From Pyxidicoccus caerfyrddinensis (GTDB lineage Bacteria; Myxococcota; Myxococcia; Myxococcales; Myxococcaceae), in contig NZ_JAAIYA010000004.1 of assembly GCF_010894405.1 (NCBI RefSeq), positions 558,001-622,000 of the forward strand: DNA of 64,000 nucleotides, in the 5' to 3' direction. The notes under the pieces are model-generated. The model ran no database searches, was not told the DNA's origin, and saw only the letters and a program-made list of their open reading frames with translations. Shown here piece after piece: positions 1 to 7,005 of the stretch. Made by a program: the position numbers and the translations under genes. Position 1 is the stretch's first letter. Each line of letters starts with the position of its first letter.

Positions 1-85
1 GCGATTTGCTGGTCTGCTACCCTTCGAGTCGCGGCGCCTGCGGGCTTTCAGGGGCGCCGTGAACAACCCCTCCGGGAGAACACCA

Positions 86-295
86 ATGATTCGCTCCGCG
101 AAGAAGGCCGCACAGTTGTTGCTCGCCGTGACCGCAGGTGCAGTCGTGTCGTTCAGTGCCACGCGGGTCCTCGCACCGCCGCCCGGCGAGCCGAGCTCCT
201 ACTGCGAGGGGAACTGCGTCAACCAGTGTATCGAGGAGGGGTTCAGCTACGGCAGGTGCTCGGGCGATGTCTGCGTCTGCTTCTACGCCTACTGA
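86..295 (+). CDS. Secreted six-cysteine defensin-like (CS-alpha-beta pattern) small peptide
   Basis: A 69-residue precursor. Residues 1-30 form a signal peptide (basic MIRSAKK, hydrophobic core, Ala-rich end), followed by a proline-rich spacer and a mature part with six cysteines at 40, 44, 48, 58, 63 and 65. The spacing C-x3-C-x3-C-x9-C-x4-C-x-C contains the CxxxC plus CxC signature of CS-alpha-beta defensins, and the x9 gap between the third and fourth cysteine equals that of insect defensins. A defensin-like peptide (AdDLP) is known from the myxobacterium Anaeromyxobacter, so the fold is not unprecedented. The mature part is acidic (five Asp/Glu against one Arg), unlike typical antimicrobial defensins, so a toxin, inhibitor or signalling role is also possible. 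The ATG is chosen over an in-frame GTG at 59 because a GGGAG ribosome site sits just before it. Confidence is good for a secreted Cys-rich peptide, moderate for the fold. Confidence 0.7.
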   Translation: MIRSAKKAAQLLLAVTAGAVVSFSATRVLAPPPGEPSSYCEGNCVNQCIEEGFSYGRCSGDVCVCFYAY

Positions 296-363
296 GATTG
301 CCGGCGTCTGACGACGTCCGCTCGCCCCCGCGGAGTCGCTTCGCCAGGGAGCGCGCTGAGGTT

Positions 364-395
364 GCCGGTGCGGGAAGTCGCCCTCCCGCACCGGC
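364..395. terminator. Bidirectional hairpin terminator between convergent genes
   Basis: A perfect 12-bp GC-rich inverted repeat (364-375 with 384-395) with an 8-nt loop lies between the stop codons of the cysteine-rich peptide gene (plus) and the dockerin-tailed gene (minus). Its placement suits both transcripts. No long T-run follows. Confidence 0.6.
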
Positions 396-413
396 AGCCC
401 CCACGAGTCGCCT

Positions 414-1262
414 CTAGCAGCCCGCGCCGTACGCCAGCAGGAACGTGGTGCGGTCCGTGCTGTTCACCACGCCGTTGCCGTCCGCGTCCGCGTCCAGGCT
501 GCCCGCGTTCCACGCGTTGAGGAACGCGTCCCGGTCCGCGAGATTCACGGTGCCGTTGGTGTCGTAGTCAGACGGGCAGTAGAAGCGGATGTCCATCTTC
601 CACCACGCGGTCGCCGTGCCGGCGGTGCCCGCCTTCGCGTCCACCAGCGCGGACACGTCACCCTGCAGCGTGAAGGGCCCCGGGAACAGCCAGCCCTTGC
701 GGCGCACCGAGTCCGCGTCCGTGTTGCCGATGTCGATGGACAGCACGGGCACGCCGGTGGTGAGGCTCGCGATGTACACGAGCGACGCGGAGCCCCCGTA
801 CACATTCGCCGTGGTGTCGGCGGTCGCATCGCCGGCCACGACGTAGCGGGCGTACCGGTTGAGCTGGAACGTCAGATAGAAGTCCGCGTTGCCCGTGGCG
901 TAGCCGCGAGACAGGGCGGACTGCGTGGTGCCATTCGCGCTGGCCGTCACCTCCGCGGAGATGCTCGACCCGGTGATGCTCGACGTCTCCGTGCCCGAGC
1001 CATTCGAGTCCGCGTGGCTGTGCGTGTCGTCGTACTGCGGGAAGTCGCTGGCCTTCAGCACCAGGCTCTCGTTGAAGTCCTCGAAGCCATACGTCCGGCG
1101 CGAGTCCTCCTCGTTCACGTTGGTGACGCCGTCATCCTTGGCGATGACGGTGGCCGACACCGAGCGAGTGCCCTCGCTCGGGGTGATGAACTGGGCCTGC
1201 GCGAACGCGGACGTGGCCGCGAACAGGGGAACTGCACCAGCCCACAGGGGGATGTGACGCAT
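414..1262 (-). CDS. Secreted protein with C-terminal dockerin-like (GC-type) calcium-binding tail
   Basis: 282 residues. The first 21-23 residues are a Sec signal peptide (hydrophobic core, then ATSAFA-QA). The middle is Ser/Thr/Ala-rich, has no cysteine, looks beta-rich and matches no family I know. The last about 50 residues carry two EF-hand-like loops (DYDTNGTVNLADRDAF, then DADADGNGVVNSTDRTTF) and end in Gly-Cys. This resembles the so-called GC-type dockerin anchors seen in planctomycetes and other Gram-negatives, thought to be a calcium-binding surface-anchoring or sorting tail. The start is placed at the ATG preceded by GGAGG; the same frame stays open up to 1859, but that extension overlaps the aibR promoter and coding region on the other strand. 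The gene is divergent from aibR and probably monocistronic. Confidence 0.7.
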   Translation of the reverse strand: MRHIPLWAGAVPLFAATSAFAQAQFITPSEGTRSVSATVIAKDDGVTNVNEEDSRRTYGFEDFNESLVLKASDFPQYDDTHSHADSNGSGTETSSITGSSISAEVTASANGTTQSALSRGYATGNADFYLTFQLNRYARYVVAGDATADTTANVYGGSASLVYIASLTTGVPVLSIDIGNTDADSVRRKGWLFPGPFTLQGDVSALVDAKAGTAGTATAWWKMDIRFYCPSDYDTNGTVNLADRDAFLNAWNAGSLDADADGNGVVNSTDRTTFLLAYGAGC

Positions 1263-1429
1263 GTGAACCTCCAATGCTGAGTGACGGGGTGAGGCGCGAA
1301 CCTTAGGTGGCCCGCCTGACGTCCACCCTGCCAATCCGGTGACGGCCCGCCTGCCTCCCCTACTGCCGTAACTCCGCGAAACCCCTGAAAACACAGCACC
1401 TCTCGTCGGTGACACCCGCACGCAGAGGA

Positions 1430-1471
1430 TTGACACTCCGCGTTGGCCTATGTTACCTACCGGTCGGTAGG
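1430..1471 (+). promoter_or_regulatory. aib operon promoter with overlapping TetR-type operator
   Basis: A perfect -35 hexamer TTGACA lies at 1430-1435. A 16-bp palindrome CCTACCG-GT-CGGTAGG lies at 1456-1471, where the -10 element should be; no good -10 hexamer at normal spacing is obvious (TATGTT at 1449 is only 13 nt downstream). The arms match the ACC-GGT style of operators bound by TetR-family acyl-CoA-responsive regulators. Its position 44 nt before the aibR start suggests that AibR represses its own operon by blocking RNA polymerase. The pattern is directly visible; the binding is inferred. Confidence 0.65.
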
Positions 1472-1514
1472 GCGTTGGCGTGAGGATTTTTACAGCTACA
1501 CGGAAGGAGTTCAC

Positions 1515-2231
1515 GTGACGCACAGCGGGCGGAAGCCGGACGAGGGCGAGCGCTACCGGGCCATCCTGGAGACGTCGGCGCGGCTCATCTGCGAGCGCGG
1601 CTACGAGGGCACGTCGATGCAGGAGATCGCCGCCGCGTGCCGGATGACGAAGGCGGGGCTCTACCACCACATCCAGAACAAGGAGCAGCTCCTCTTCGCC
1701 ATCATGAACTACGGGATGGACGTGTTCGAGGAGCAGGTCCTCTCGCGCGTGCAGGGCATCGAAGACCCGGTGGAGCGGCTGCGCGCGTGCATGCGCCACA
1801 ACATCCTGCTGGTGACGCGGGGGTGGAGCAAGGAGGTCATCATCATCCTCCACGAGCACGCCACGCTGACCGGCGAGGCGCGCGCGTTCATCGACGCCCG
1901 GAAGAAGAAGTACGTGGACTTCCTGGAGGAGGCCTTCGCCCAGGCCTCGGCCGCGGGGCGCATCCGCCCGGTGGACCCCACCATCGGCGCGTTCTCGTTC
2001 CTGGGCATGGTGCTGTGGGTCTACAAGTGGTTCAAGCCGGACGGGCGGCTCTCGGATGAGCAGATCGCCGACGGCATGGTGGACATGCTCTTCCCGCCCG
2101 TCGTCGCGGCGGCCACGGAGGGACAGCCGGGCACGTCGTCGTTACGCGTGGTGCCCCGCGCCACCGGCACCGGCGCGGCGGACGCGGCCTCGGTCGCAGT
2201 CCCGGGTGCGGCTTCGAAGGAGAAGCCGTGA
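1515..2231 (+). CDS. aibR: AibR, TetR-family regulator of isovaleryl-CoA synthesis operon
   Basis: 238 residues from the GTG start, which has GGAAGGAG seven bases upstream; a longer in-frame start at 1443 would place the operator inside the gene and is rejected. Residues about 13-65 form the TetR helix-turn-helix (AILETSARLICERGYEGTS, then MQEIAAACRMTKAGLYHHI and NKEQLL). The rest is the helical ligand domain, and the last about 40 residues are an Ala/Gly/Thr-rich tail. In Myxococcus xanthus the homologous regulator precedes aibA-aibB-aibC-mvaS and senses isovaleryl-CoA (established for that operon). Gene order and the promoter palindrome support the same role here. The stop codon overlaps the GTG start of aibA by 4 nt, implying translational coupling. 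Confidence 0.85.
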   Translation: MTHSGRKPDEGERYRAILETSARLICERGYEGTSMQEIAAACRMTKAGLYHHIQNKEQLLFAIMNYGMDVFEEQVLSRVQGIEDPVERLRACMRHNILLVTRGWSKEVIIILHEHATLTGEARAFIDARKKKYVDFLEEAFAQASAAGRIRPVDPTIGAFSFLGMVLWVYKWFKPDGRLSDEQIADGMVDMLFPPVVAAATEGQPGTSSLRVVPRATGTGAADAASVAVPGAASKEKP

Positions 2232-3025
2232 AGACGGCCCGTTGGTGCTCACTCGAGGAGGCCGTGGCCTCCATCCCGGATGGCGTGTCGCTGGCCACCG
2301 GGGGCTTCATGCTCGGCCGCGCGCCCATGGCGCTCGTCATGGAGCTCATCGCCCAGGGCAAGCGGCGGCTGGGCCTCATCTCGCTGCCCAACCCGCTGCC
2401 GGCGGAGTTCCTCGTCGCGGGCGGCTGTCTGGAGCGCGTGGAGCTGGCCTTCGGCGCGCTGAGCCTGGAGGGCCGCGTGCGGCCCATGCCCTGCCTCAAG
2501 CGGGCCATCGAAGCGGGCACCCTCTCCTGGCGCGAGCATGACGGCTACCGCGTCGTCCAGCGGCTGCGCGCCGCGTCCATGGGGATTCCCTTCATCCCCG
2601 CGCCGGACGCGGACGTGTCCGGGCTGGCGCAGGCGGAGCCGCCGCAAAGGGTGGTGGACCCCTTCACGGGACAGAGCGTGACGGTGGAGCCGGCCTTCTA
2701 CCCGGACGTGGCGCTGATTCACGCGCGCGCCGCGGACGAGCGCGGCAACCTCTACATGGAGGACCCGACGACGGACCTGCTCGTGGCCGGCGCGGCGCGG
2801 CGGGTGATTGCCACGGTGGAGGAGCGCGTGGCGCGCCTGCCCCGCGTCACCGTGCCGGGCTTCCAGGTGGACCGTATCGTCCTCTCCCCCGGCGGCGCGC
2901 TGCCCACGGGCTGCGTGGGCCTGTACCCGCATGACGACGCGATGCTGAGCCGCTACCTCGCGCTGGCCGAGACGGGCCGCGAGGCGGAGTTCCTGGCGCC
3001 GCTGATGGCGCGGAGGGCGGCATGA
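2228..3025 (+). CDS. aibA: AibA, 3-methylglutaconyl-CoA decarboxylase subunit A
   Basis: 265 residues with the family I CoA-transferase fold (N-terminal SLEEAVASIPDGVSLATGGF, then a Rossmann-like core with ALIHARAADERGNLYMEDP). It resembles the alpha subunit of glutaconate CoA-transferase, yet in the aib pathway the AibA/AibB complex works as a decarboxylase that turns 3-methylglutaconyl-CoA into 3,3-dimethylacrylyl-CoA. The assignment rests on the diagnostic neighbourhood: AibR before, AibB overlapping by 4 nt after, then AibC and MvaS. The GTG start at 2228 has AAGGAGA just upstream. Expected to be cytosolic, as a heterocomplex with AibB. Confidence 0.85.
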   Translation: MKTARWCSLEEAVASIPDGVSLATGGFMLGRAPMALVMELIAQGKRRLGLISLPNPLPAEFLVAGGCLERVELAFGALSLEGRVRPMPCLKRAIEAGTLSWREHDGYRVVQRLRAASMGIPFIPAPDADVSGLAQAEPPQRVVDPFTGQSVTVEPAFYPDVALIHARAADERGNLYMEDPTTDLLVAGAARRVIATVEERVARLPRVTVPGFQVDRIVLSPGGALPTGCVGLYPHDDAMLSRYLALAETGREAEFLAPLMARRAA

Positions 3026-3762
3026 GTGCCTGCCTCGATGCGACTCCGGCGGAGACGGTGGTTGCGCTCCTGGCGCGGCAGATTGACGACGGCGCCGTGG
3101 TGGCCACGGGCGTGGCCTCGCCGCTCGCCATCCTCGCGATTGCGGTGGCGAGGGCCACGCATGCGCCGGGCCTGACGTACCTGGCCTGCGTGGGCTCGTT
3201 GGACCCGGACCTCCCCACGCTGCTCCCCTCCTCCGAGGACCTCGGCTACCTGGACGGGCGCTCGGCGGAAATCACCATTCCGGACCTCTTCGACCATGCG
3301 CGGCGCGGGCGCGTGGACACCGTCTTCTTCGGCGCCGCCGAAGTCGATGCCACCGGCAGCACCAACATGACGGCCAGCGGCAGCCTGGAGCGGCCGCGCA
3401 CGAAGTTCCCCGGCGTGGCGGGCGCGGCCACCCTGCGGCAGTGGGTGAAGCGGCCGGTGCTCCTGGTGCCCCGGCAGTCCCGCCGCAACCTCGTGCCCGA
3501 GGTGCAGGTCGCCACCACGAGAGACCCGCGCCGGCCCACGATGCTCATCTCCGACCTGGGCGTCTTCGAGCTCGGCGCCGACGGGGCCCGCCTGCTGGCG
3601 CGCCACCCGTGGACGACGGAGGAGATGCTGACGGAGCGCACCGGCTTCGCCTTCCGCGTGCCCGAGTCGCTCCCCGTCACCTCGCTGCCGGACGCGCGCA
3701 CGCTGGCGGCCATCCGCGCCATCGACCCGCGAGAGCAGCGCAACCAGCTCGTCGGCGCCTGA
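3022..3762 (+). CDS. aibB: AibB, 3-methylglutaconyl-CoA decarboxylase subunit B
   Basis: 246 residues, the beta partner of the CoA-transferase-like pair. Cysteine 56 (in LACVGSLDP) falls at the position I recall as the active-site cysteine of the structurally studied M. xanthus AibB; the Glu used by true CoA-transferases is not evident at the usual place, consistent with decarboxylation rather than CoA transfer. The segment VDTVFFGAAEVDATGSTNMT is typical of the family. The ATG overlaps the aibA stop (ATGA), with GGAGGG upstream, so equimolar synthesis with AibA is likely. A 49-nt gap leads to aibC. Confidence 0.85.
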   Translation: MSACLDATPAETVVALLARQIDDGAVVATGVASPLAILAIAVARATHAPGLTYLACVGSLDPDLPTLLPSSEDLGYLDGRSAEITIPDLFDHARRGRVDTVFFGAAEVDATGSTNMTASGSLERPRTKFPGVAGAATLRQWVKRPVLLVPRQSRRNLVPEVQVATTRDPRRPTMLISDLGVFELGADGARLLARHPWTTEEMLTERTGFAFRVPESLPVTSLPDARTLAAIRAIDPREQRNQLVGA

Positions 3763-3811
3763 CACACCACTTACTGCTCACACCGGATTCTGGATTCACG
3801 GAGGCATGGGA

Positions 3812-4849
3812 ATGAAGGCCGTCGTTCTGCGCAGCTTTGGTGAGGCAGGGAATCTGAAGATGGAGACCGCCCCCGTGCCCCGTCCCGGGCGCGGAGAGGT
3901 GCTCCTGAAGGTCCACGCGTGCGGCGTCTGCTACCACGACGTCATCAACCGCCGGGGCAACCTGCCGCGCACCAGCGTGCCCGCCATCCTCGGCCACGAG
4001 GCGGCCGGCGAGGTGGTGGAGGTGGGCCCGGACACGCCGAACTGGAAGACGGGCGACCGCGCCGCCACGCTGCAGCGGCTGTCCTGTGGCGAGTGCGCGC
4101 TCTGCAAGAGCGGCCGCAACAGCCTCTGCAAGAACGACAACCGCTTCTTCGGCGAGGAGCTGCCGGGCGGCTACGCGCAGTTCATGGTGGCGCCGGTGGC
4201 GGGGCTGGGCCGCGTGCCCTCGTCGCTGCCCTGGGCCGAGGCCGCCACGGTGTGCTGCACCACGGGCACGGCGGTGCACACGGTGCGCACGCGGGCGAAG
4301 GTGCGCGCCGGCGAGACGGTGCTGATTACCGGCGCCAGCGGAGGCGTGGGCCTGTCCTCGGTGCAGCTCGCGAAGCTGGACGGGGCGCGCGTCATCGCGG
4401 TGACGTCCGGCGAGGCGAAGGTGCAGGCGCTGAAGGACGCGGGCGCGGACGAGGTCATCCTGGCGCGCGGGCTGGACTTCGCGGCGGACGTGCGCAAGCG
4501 CACGAAGGGCGCGGGCGTGGACGTGGCGGTGGAAATCGTGGGCAGCGCCACGTTCGACCAGACGCTCAAGTCCATGGCACCCGGTGGCCGCGTGGTGGTG
4601 GTGGGCAACCTGGAGTCGGGGCTGGTGCAGCTCAACCCGGGGCTCGTCATCGTCAAGGAGCTGGAGATTCTCGGCGCGTACGCCACCAACCAGCAGGAGC
4701 TGGACGAGGCGCTGCGGCTGACGGCCACGGGCGGCGTGCGCCAGTACGTCACGGACAAGGTGCCGCTGGCGGAGGCGGCGAAGGCGCACTTCCGGCTGGA
4801 GAACCGCGAGGTGGCGGGCCGGCTGGTGCTGGTGCCACCCGAGGCGTGA
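3812..4849 (+). CDS. aibC: AibC, zinc-dependent dimethylacrylyl-CoA reductase
   Basis: 345-residue medium-chain dehydrogenase/reductase. Visible motifs are GVCYHD with the catalytic-zinc Cys40, GHE with His62, the structural-zinc cysteines 92, 95, 98 and 106 (CGECALCKSGRNSLC), and a GASGGVG nucleotide-binding loop near residue 170. In the alternative isovaleryl-CoA route AibC reduces 3,3-dimethylacrylyl-CoA with NAD(P)H. The second ATG (3812) is preferred over 3806 because GGAGG is 7 nt upstream of it and only 1 nt from the first. It lies in the same operon, 58 nt before mvaS. Confidence 0.85.
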   Translation: MKAVVLRSFGEAGNLKMETAPVPRPGRGEVLLKVHACGVCYHDVINRRGNLPRTSVPAILGHEAAGEVVEVGPDTPNWKTGDRAATLQRLSCGECALCKSGRNSLCKNDNRFFGEELPGGYAQFMVAPVAGLGRVPSSLPWAEAATVCCTTGTAVHTVRTRAKVRAGETVLITGASGGVGLSSVQLAKLDGARVIAVTSGEAKVQALKDAGADEVILARGLDFAADVRKRTKGAGVDVAVEIVGSATFDQTLKSMAPGGRVVVVGNLESGLVQLNPGLVIVKELEILGAYATNQQELDEALRLTATGGVRQYVTDKVPLAEAAKAHFRLENREVAGRLVLVPPEA

Positions 4850-4907
4850 GCGGCGCGGGTGGCGAGCAGACACACATTCGGAGCAGGGAGCGGAAGCGAG
4901 GAGTGCC

Positions 4908-6167
4908 ATGAAGAAACGCGTGGGAATCGAAGCGTTGGCAGTGGCGGTGCCGTCCCGGTACGTGGACATCGAGGACCTGGCGAGGGCGCGCGGGGTGGAC
5001 CCGGCGAAGTTCACCTCGGGCCTGGGCGCGAAGGAGATGGCCGTCACGGACCCCGGTGAGGACACCGTGGCGCTGGCGGCCACGGCGGCGGCACGGCTCA
5101 TCAAGCAGCAGGACGTGGACCCCTCCCGCATCGGCATGCTGGTGGTGGGCACGGAGACGGGCATCGACCACTCGAAGCCCGTGGCCTCGCACGTCCAGGG
5201 GCTGCTGAAGCTGCCGCGCACCATGCGCACCTACGACACGCAGCACGCGTGCTACGGCGGCACCGCGGGGCTGATGGCGGCGGCGGAGTGGATTGCCTCC
5301 GGCGCGGGCGCGGGCAAGGTGGCCATCGTCGTGTGCTCGGACATCGCCCGGTACGGGCTGAACACCGCGGGCGAGCCCACGCAGGGCGGCGGCGCGGTGG
5401 CGCTGCTCGTCTCCGAGCAGCCGGATTTGCTGGCGATGGACGTGGGCCTCAACGGCGTGTGTACGATGGACGTGTATGACTTCTGGAGGCCCGTGGGCCG
5501 CCGGGAGGCGCTGGTGGACGGGCACTACTCCATCAACTGCTACCTGGAGGCGCTGTCCGGCGCGTACCGCGGCTGGCGCGAGAAGGCGGTGGCGGCCGGA
5601 CTGGTGCGCTGGTCCGGGACGATGCCGGGCGAGCAGCTCGCGCGCATCGCCTACCACGTGCCCTTCTGCAAGATGGCGCGCAAGGCGCACGCGCAACTGC
5701 GGCTGTGTGATTTGGAGGACGCAGTGGGCCCGGGCCCCGGGACGCCGGAGGCGCGCGACGAGGTGGCGAAGTCGCAGGCCAGCTACGACGCGCAGGTGGC
5801 CTCGTCGCTGGGGCTGAACGCGCGCATCGGCAACGTGTACACGGCGTCGCTGTACCTGGCGCTCGCGGGCCTCTTGCAGCGCGAGGGCGCGCAGCTCGCC
5901 GGGCAGCGCATCGGCCTGCTGTCGTACGGCAGCGGCTGCATGGCGGAGTTCTACTCGGGTGTCGTGGGCGAGAAGGCCGCGGAGCGGATGGCGCGCGCGG
6001 ACCTGGCGTCGGTGCTGGCGAAGCGCGAGCGCGTCTCCATCGAGGAGTACGAGCGGCTGATGAAGCTGGCCTCGGATGCGCCCGAGCCCGTGGCTCCTGC
6101 CCCCGGTGAGTTCCGGCTCACGGAGATCCGTGAGCACCGCAGGGTGTATGCGGGGGGAGCGGTCTGA
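4908..6167 (+). CDS. mvaS: MvaS, HMG-CoA synthase of the aib pathway
   Basis: 419 residues, normal for bacterial HMG-CoA synthase. Catalytic Glu83 (GTETGIDHSKP) and Cys115 (DTQHACYGGTAG) are in place, and the later His region is YHVPFCKMARKAH. It condenses acetoacetyl-CoA and acetyl-CoA to HMG-CoA. Here HMG-CoA would be dehydrated by an enoyl-CoA hydratase not encoded in this window (LiuC in M. xanthus) to give the AibAB substrate, and may also feed mevalonate synthesis. It is the last gene of the operon and is followed directly by a hairpin. Confidence 0.9.
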   Translation: MKKRVGIEALAVAVPSRYVDIEDLARARGVDPAKFTSGLGAKEMAVTDPGEDTVALAATAAARLIKQQDVDPSRIGMLVVGTETGIDHSKPVASHVQGLLKLPRTMRTYDTQHACYGGTAGLMAAAEWIASGAGAGKVAIVVCSDIARYGLNTAGEPTQGGGAVALLVSEQPDLLAMDVGLNGVCTMDVYDFWRPVGRREALVDGHYSINCYLEALSGAYRGWREKAVAAGLVRWSGTMPGEQLARIAYHVPFCKMARKAHAQLRLCDLEDAVGPGPGTPEARDEVAKSQASYDAQVASSLGLNARIGNVYTASLYLALAGLLQREGAQLAGQRIGLLSYGSGCMAEFYSGVVGEKAAERMARADLASVLAKRERVSIEEYERLMKLASDAPEPVAPAPGEFRLTEIREHRRVYAGGAV

Positions 6168-6190
6168 CGTCGCAATGAGGCGCATCGGGC

Positions 6191-6211
6191 CCCAGCGACT
6201 CCGTCGCTGGG
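6191..6211. terminator. Hairpin terminator after mvaS
   Basis: An 8-bp perfect inverted repeat CCCAGCGA / TCGCTGGG with a 5-nt loop starts 23 nt after the mvaS stop and lies between this plus-strand operon and the end of the minus-strand giant operon, so it can serve both. A short CCTTC follows instead of a T-run. Confidence 0.55.
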
Positions 6212-6274
6212 CCTTCGCCAGCCCCAGGCGCCGAGCATGAGACGCCGTAGCGCCCCCTCTCGCGGCAATGCCTT

Positions 6275-6532
6275 TCAGGAGCCCGGGTAGAACCTCGCTT
6301 CGATATCCGTGTCGGGAGGCCTCATCACAATCGCCTTCCGGTTCTCCCTTCCGCCCAGGAATACCTCCTGGTCCTCCTCTTTCTCCAGGGCGGTCAGGAA
6401 CTCGGCGACCACAGCTCCCTCAGCTGGCTCCCAGTCTCCATACAGTGAAAACATCTCCACCTTTGGATTCACCATGACGCCCACCAGCTGATCACGCCAG
6501 TACACGGGCAGTCGCTCTTCTTCCACGCTCAT
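6275..6532 (-). CDS. Candidate immunity protein for the RHS toxin tip
   Basis: An 85-residue acidic protein without signal peptide or known catalytic motif. Its start codon overlaps the RHS stop (TGATG, with GGGAGGGAG upstream; GTG at 6535 is the alternative), so it is coupled to the toxin gene. Position, size and acidity are those of cognate immunity proteins placed immediately after polymorphic RHS toxins. Sampled 60-nt lines here are about 52-62% GC against about 72% in a sampled line of the giant gene, in keeping with a recently exchanged toxin/immunity module. I do not recognise the family; the immunity role is inferred from context. Confidence 0.65.
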   Translation of the reverse strand: MSVEEERLPVYWRDQLVGVMVNPKVEMFSLYGDWEPAEGAVVAEFLTALEKEEDQEVFLGGRENRKAIVMRPPDTDIEARFYPGS

Positions 6533-7005
6533 CACTCCCTCCCGATGATGAAGAAGCCTGATTCGCTCGTCCCTTCGCCCGGGATGATTCGATCCGGGAT
6601 GCCAAACTCCTCCATCTCGGCATCCTTGAAGCGCTTCGGATTGTTTCTCCCTCCCAACTGGGTGAATTCCTTCTCGAAGTCAAACCCGGCCGAGCGGGGG
6701 CCCTTGATTGTCACCAGCTCTACATTCCGCCCCGCGGCCTCTGCGCTGGCCTTGCTTGCCCGAGCACCCGCCTCGCTGAAGGTCGTCGAGATGAAGGGGC
6801 TGCTCTTGTGCCCTGCTTGCGCACCCTCCATGGCCTTGATCCGGTCAACGACCTCCCCTTCGTTCACCGACTGCAAGAGCTTCGCCCACTCCCGGGTTGC
6901 CTTCTCCACCGTCTTGTTCTTCTCAATCCAATAACGGTAGACGCCACCCGTGATGTCGTCCGAGTCGATGCGCGGTTGCACGCGGTAGACCGTGACCAGC
7001 TCGTC
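6532..7005 (-). other. Putative ADP-ribosyltransferase-like toxin tip of the RHS protein
   Basis: This codes for the last about 158 residues. It contains an Arg in VYRVQPR at the beginning, a central SSPFISTTFSE segment and a late DAEMEEFGIPD with acidic residues. This order fits the R-S-E triad of H-Y-E/R-S-E ADP-ribosyltransferases, in which an S-T-S-like strand positions NAD and a Glu is catalytic. It directly follows the glycine-rich pre-toxin region, as expected for an RHS effector tip. GC is lower than in the shell. The fold call is by eye only; another NAD-handling or unrelated toxin is possible. Confidence 0.5.

Noticed and set aside
32-59. Imperfect hairpin before the cysteine-rich peptide gene
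   Set aside because: About 7 bp with a bulge and close to the start codon; it may be the terminator of a gene outside the window, but it is too weak to annotate.
1263-1859. N-terminal extension of the dockerin-tailed gene
   Set aside because: The open frame upstream of the ATG at 1262 runs antisense through the aib promoter and aibR; the internal ATG has GGAGG and a signal peptide.
4749-6185. Minus-strand frame of 478 codons opposite mvaS (also 3677-5230 opposite aibB/aibC)
   Set aside because: Shadow frames opposite well-recognised enzymes.
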